A DNA stretch of 64,000 nt from Thuidium tamariscinum (Eukaryota; Streptophyta; Bryopsida; Hypnales; Thuidiaceae): the NCBI GenBank assembly GCA_947034885.2, contig OZ019759.1:5520501-5584500 (forward strand), in the 5' to 3' direction. Below, piece by piece: positions 59,341-64,000 of the stretch (its first letter is position 1; each line of letters opens with the position of its first letter). Below the pieces are notes generated by a model. The model searched no databases and had not been told where the DNA came from. It saw only the letters and a list, made by a program, of their open reading frames with translations. A program made the position numbers and the translations under genes.

Positions 59341-62300
59341 CTGCCCTCGGGCGTTTATTTTAATATACTTTCACCCTCGAATGGGTTTAGTCTATTTTTT
59401 TTTTTTTTTGCCACACATGAAACTGGGATTTGGATTTGTGATGATTTCCGAAAGTTATTGGCAGAGGGATTCTAAGAAATGGAAAAATTGATTACGACGG
59501 TGGAATCACCCAAATAAGAAATTCAGCATAGTTGGACGCAGCTTTTTCTAAAAATAATATTTCTCTAGTTTTAGCGAGCGATAATCGGGAATTTTTTTTT
59601 TAAAGGATTTTTCAGATGTTGCATGTAATTTCTATGATTTTTCATTGGCTTCCTAGACCACTGAAATTGTTCGATAAGGTGGGTACACCTAAAATTGCAC
59701 CTCACCTAAAAGTGCCATCTATAGTTGCTGTACATTTTAGAATTCCATTATGTACCTATTTGGCTGGAGCACTTTTAGAAACAGACTTTGAACCTTCATA
59801 ACTTTTGCATACTGTATCCAAATGCTACGTTTTATGGTGCTTTGGAACCTGCTTTCACTTGCCAAGAAGACAATATGAAAATGTGATCAAACCAGTAATA
59901 GTTAATAGGCACAATACCAAAAAGTGGCACTACATATAATATAGATACTTATAATGATATAGGAGGTGTCTATAATATAGACTTCTAGGCCGATATGATA
60001 GCATTTCCTACTTTGGAACTAACAATATTATAAATTTACTTTGAATTAAACATTGCTTGAGATTGCAATTGACAAATAGAAGGATACCATTAGAAAGATA
60101 ACATAATCATATTTTGATCCGTACATCATGACAAAATGCAGAAGCACTTTTTGAGCTCGGTAGGATATGCTTTGAAAACATGTAAAGAAACAAAGTTGAG
60201 AAGAGATTTAATATTATAAGCATACAATGTTCGAAGATGGAATGCATTCCAAATCAGAAGGGAAAAGAAATCACACCAATATCACTTATGAATTCAAAAT
60301 TTATAATGTTTGATTAGGAAAAGATTGCTTAGAAATTTCAAAATAACTTGTAGCCTTTTATTTTCTTCTTTATACATCAAATTTAAAATTATGGTCATAT
60401 AATAAAGGTAGCACAACTACAAACAATTCATATCAATTCAATGTCTGCTCAAACGAAATTTAATTTTTTTTAAATGCAACTATTTATAATATTTGAAGAA
60501 CTTCTCCAAGTTCTCTTAAGATTAAAACATCAATTTTGATAGTAGAATCCCATTACATGAGAACTTCAGAACCTGGATATATCATGAATATTATTTTCAA
60601 AGATATTGTAATGCCAAAATAGAACCAAGTGATTTTTCATCTTAAAAAATCAAGGACATTAATTTATTTAGATTTTATTTCACTTTAAAGTTTCATCAAT
60701 TCTAAAATGTGGCACGTGAGGTAGCTATATACGAGCCTAAAATGCCACAACTAATTGGAGTAAATAATTTGATCATTGCAAAATTGAACTTGAGTACTGG
60801 AATGTCCTATTGCAATAGATAGTTTTAGTCAATGATGATAGACTAATACTTTGTTGATAGTATAGAGGGATGCAATTATGAACATGTGCACCATATATGT
60901 AAATATGAAGGACATTATTATTTTTCCTATTCCAATCTTCTTATTGATCCAACTACAAGGCAAGACAAACAAGACAAGCAAAAAATGGTTGAAATCAATG
61001 AGTTGCAGAAAGAAGCATAAAAGGTATAGTGTAAACCCCAAAGGCCAAAAATTACAAATAATTTTTATAAGCTCTGCATGGATAGAAGGGTTAATGTAAA
61101 TTCAACATTAAATCTTTAAGATATACTATCTCCTCTAAAGAAGCATGTAGCCCCACCCTTGCCTACCCTCTTCTTCCCTCAAGTAGAAAATCAATCATTT
61201 TAGGATGAGATTATAAAAGATCTCCTTCCATTGCTAGTAATGTAATTTTTTCTTACATGTCATTTTTGAAAATGTTGACCACCCACATAGAGAAATTACG
61301 GTTATAAAAAATTATTTTGCAATGTGTCACAAAGATGTACAATTAACCAAAGTTGCAAAAAAACCCTTTTGTGTGAGAACTTTTAGGTCTTCTTATACCA
61401 CTTTCATTTTGCCATGTGGTAAAATTTGAACATTAAGTTTGTAAGATGTTTTGATGAGTATTTGCTATCCTTTTGATGATTGTAGAACTAGTTGTATAAT
61501 TCCTCTCAAATCTCAAGTTATGTTTTGCTACTTTTGCTTTCAAGTTATTTTTATTTAACTTATTGATGTTCTTTAGAATGACATTTGGAATTTTCCTTCA
61601 GAAGGGTTTGTGATCAAACAATGTTGAATCAATTTATATACTACAGTTTAAAATGCAAAACTGTAGATCTATATACACTTGTTTTATTGAAAAATCTCAA
61701 GCAACTTTGTCAAATAATGACATGAAATGTTGCCATGCATGATACTATTAGATGAGATTCCAAGTATGCATCCCTATCGAAATGTGGAAAGCCTAGTGTC
61801 AAGTTCTACTATTTTTTAGATGATGTTGTTTTGGTTGTTGGTTCAGTGGTGAAAAATTATAAGAGTATGATCATTTGCAAGTTGTATCTCAAATTCTATT
61901 GTATTTTGGCCAATTTCCATGTTATTTAGATTATTGAAGTTGATTCTATTGGTGATCTAGCTTGAAGGCTGAAGTAATTTAGTGGACAACCTTTTTTGAT
62001 GGCATTCCTACCACTATTTTTGTATTGACTTACTATCATTTCAAGCCTAATGACACATTTAATTTGGGAACGTCTTTGCGTAGGCCAACTTCTTTTTCTT
62101 CCTTGTAATTTCTTCAAGGGAAGAGAAATAGAAGTCGAAATCTATAAATATTCAAATATCTAATTCTTTGGGTCTTGATGTGTAGACATACAATCAATTT
62201 TTATTTATTGAATTAGGATTTTCAGAATAGGATTAAGAATTGTATGAATTCAAGGAGAATTCAAGAATGGTAGAAGGATCCATTCCTAATTGGCACCCCA

Positions 62301-63169
62301 CTAATACTCAATAGTGTACTATAAATCCAACTACGGTTGGAATGCATTTCCATTTTCTCCTTGTAGCTAGTCTTTTTGTAATTTTCAAGGTTTAAGCCAA
62401 TAAATCCATAATACATAAGTGAGCAAGAAAGTAGGAATCAATGTGTGGAAAAGTAGTTCTTGAATAATCAAAATTGGATGACTGTAAGTGTTGGTCAATG
62501 GTTAAGTCCAACTTCCGCATTTCAAAATTCATAGTACTTTCAATTCAAGACATAAAATTAAGAATTTTTTTTGCGAACTCCATCATTTCTGTCAATGCAC
62601 CTTTGAAAATATTTGTTATACCTTCTACTACCCTAGAACAATCCAAATGCACTTATTTTATCGGTTATAGGTTACTGTACCATATGTAAATTTTTGGTAT
62701 GTGATTTGCAAATATACAACCAATTTATTATTGAAGAATTCTATTTTTTTATCTTCTTACAATTCTTAAGATTTTTTGGAAGTTTTCCAGTTCAAAAAAA
62801 CATTTGTGTCTGTATTCCTTCGAAACTGTGAGTAGAAGTTTGACTATCGATGCAAAAATAACACATGTACCAAAATTATTCCCCAAATAACACATGTACC
62901 TTTCAAATAAGTTAGTACATGGTTTGGCACTATTTCATGCACCTCAAAAGAGGGAGTACTCACTTCACAATATTTTTAGTCTAATTTTTTGAAATTATAA
63001 AATCTTCAAATTTACAAATTTGAAAATGTGAGGATTTCTCAATTCTTTTAATTCCAAATTAAAATTTCATAGACTACCCAATGAAGTAAGAGATGCTTAA
63101 ATGGAGCGGGTTATAAATGTGTTTCCTATCTAGGAAAGGGTGCATGCTCCTCAAAATATCTAATACTCT
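59341..63169. other. AT-rich stretch with no gene seen
   Basis: About 3.8 kb of AT-rich sequence with only short chance ORFs and T or A runs. No clear tandem array or transposon end was found. Confidence 0.45.
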
Positions 63170-63560
63170 CATTGACGAGGTAGGTAGGTATGAACACTCC
63201 GTTTAACTGCTAAAGGACCAAACTGCATTTTGTGGCATGTTTTGGCATTTTTTGGGATTTTTTGGCAACGTACTATGGATGGAATTTTTGTTTTTTTCTT
63301 TGAAATTTTCATAAAATATACACCCAAGGAATATCTTTGAGGCCCAACAATTTCCATAACTATTGACTTCACGGTTAAAAAGTTATTGCATGATATGTGA
63401 TTTTCATTGTTTGGTGAGCAACCTTGGCAACTCAAAAAACTTCTTCAAAAAACACTTTTTTAAGAAATTAAAATTTGAATTTGGTTTTTTAGAAGCTTTG
63501 AATCATGCTACTTGGAATAATGAGATGCAAATTATGAGAAATTTTAGTTTGTGGGTAGTT
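63170..63560. repeat. Dispersed non-coding repeat, relative of 22965-23345
   Basis: Same order of shared pieces as 22980-23345, including TTTTTTTCTTTGAAATTTTC, GAGGCCCAACAATTTCCATAA, GGTTAAAAAGTTATTGCATG and TTTTAGTTTGTGGGTAG. It lacks the second hairpin arm found at 23366-23443. Confidence 0.6.
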
Positions 63561-64000
63561 TGTAGGAAGTTATTGAAATGTCTACTCTAAAATAAACTAT
63601 GAAGTTCTTTATTTAGTTCAACTTTTTTTTTTTTTAGAGAAAACAAAAACATTGGGGTTATATTGTTTATTACAACATTACAACCATTAGGATTGGCATT
63701 TCTTAATTTAATAAATTAATTGTTAACAATTTAGTAATTTGAATCATTCTATATGTTTTTCTACTTACTATTTTTTTTGTACATACTGTACAATTCCAAA
63801 TGATTTGAAAATTTTCAAGCATGTAGACAACTTGATTTGAAGAATGAATCCAAAGACTTACAAACATTTCGGACATTTTTTCATACAAATGTGACCCTTT
63901 GAAGTACAGCTTCCCAGATCTCCATAGTGGTAAAAAATTGATTTTTGCAACTTCAAACAATAATATCTTGCAATGTACATGGTGGAAATTTTTGAAATTC

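Overview
The window looks like land-plant nuclear DNA made almost entirely of transposable-element sequence. The grounds are plant-type telomere motifs (AAACCCTAAACCCTAA and relatives), GT-AG introns, a CACTA (En/Spm, TNP2-type) transposase, a B3-domain exon, long AT-rich gaps with decayed repeats, and a SINE-like tRNA head. A large, heavily methylated non-flowering-plant genome is my guess; the species cannot be read from the sequence. I found no rRNA or tRNA gene and no host gene I could trust as intact.

Region 0-19.3 kb: four decayed genes lie close together. Gene A (minus, 2806 to 825 and beyond) is unrecognised. Gene B (plus, 6043-12301) has a central coiled coil and a RING-H2 finger. 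Gene D (minus, about 14989-13511) is unrecognised. Gene C (minus, 18406-15551) is a DUF7869-type transposase-like protein. A near-palindromic 19-bp motif (ATCTTCGA-N-TCGAAGAT core) is repeated just upstream of gene A and gene C, so the block may be one large, little-described DNA transposon or two related ones. A second mobile element has struck it twice: its 3' part is at 1-824 inside gene A, and a full 3785-bp copy is at 7587-11371 inside gene B. The full copy starts TGTC, ends GACA, is flanked by the 5-bp duplication ATGCC and carries one decayed 661-codon gag-like gene. Removing it with one ATGCC leaves gene B as a single 823-codon frame.

Region 19.3-29.9 kb is AT-rich, with decayed repeats, a SINE-like unit near 25.1 kb and a repeat with a long hairpin at 23.0-23.5 kb (a relative lies at 63.2-63.6 kb). 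Region 29.9-43.2 kb is a CACTA-type element, C-rich on the plus strand. Its TNP2 transposase gene can be followed through five exons on the minus strand (40226 to 35563), with other possible minus-strand ORFs around it. Region 43-50 kb holds decayed paired repeats and a 60-62-bp tandem array. Region 50.6-56.7 kb is a large foldback (inverted repeat) whose right arm is split by about 3.7 kb of other DNA containing a B3-domain exon. Region 56.7-64 kb is AT-rich with a possible MITE.

A feature shared by all the decayed genes is that they are broken almost only by in-frame stops. I count 28 stops (16 TAG, 6 TAA, 6 TGA), each one C-to-T change from Gln or Arg, and only two frameshifts. This pattern suggests decay by deamination of methylated cytosine, with CAG (a CHG site) hit most.
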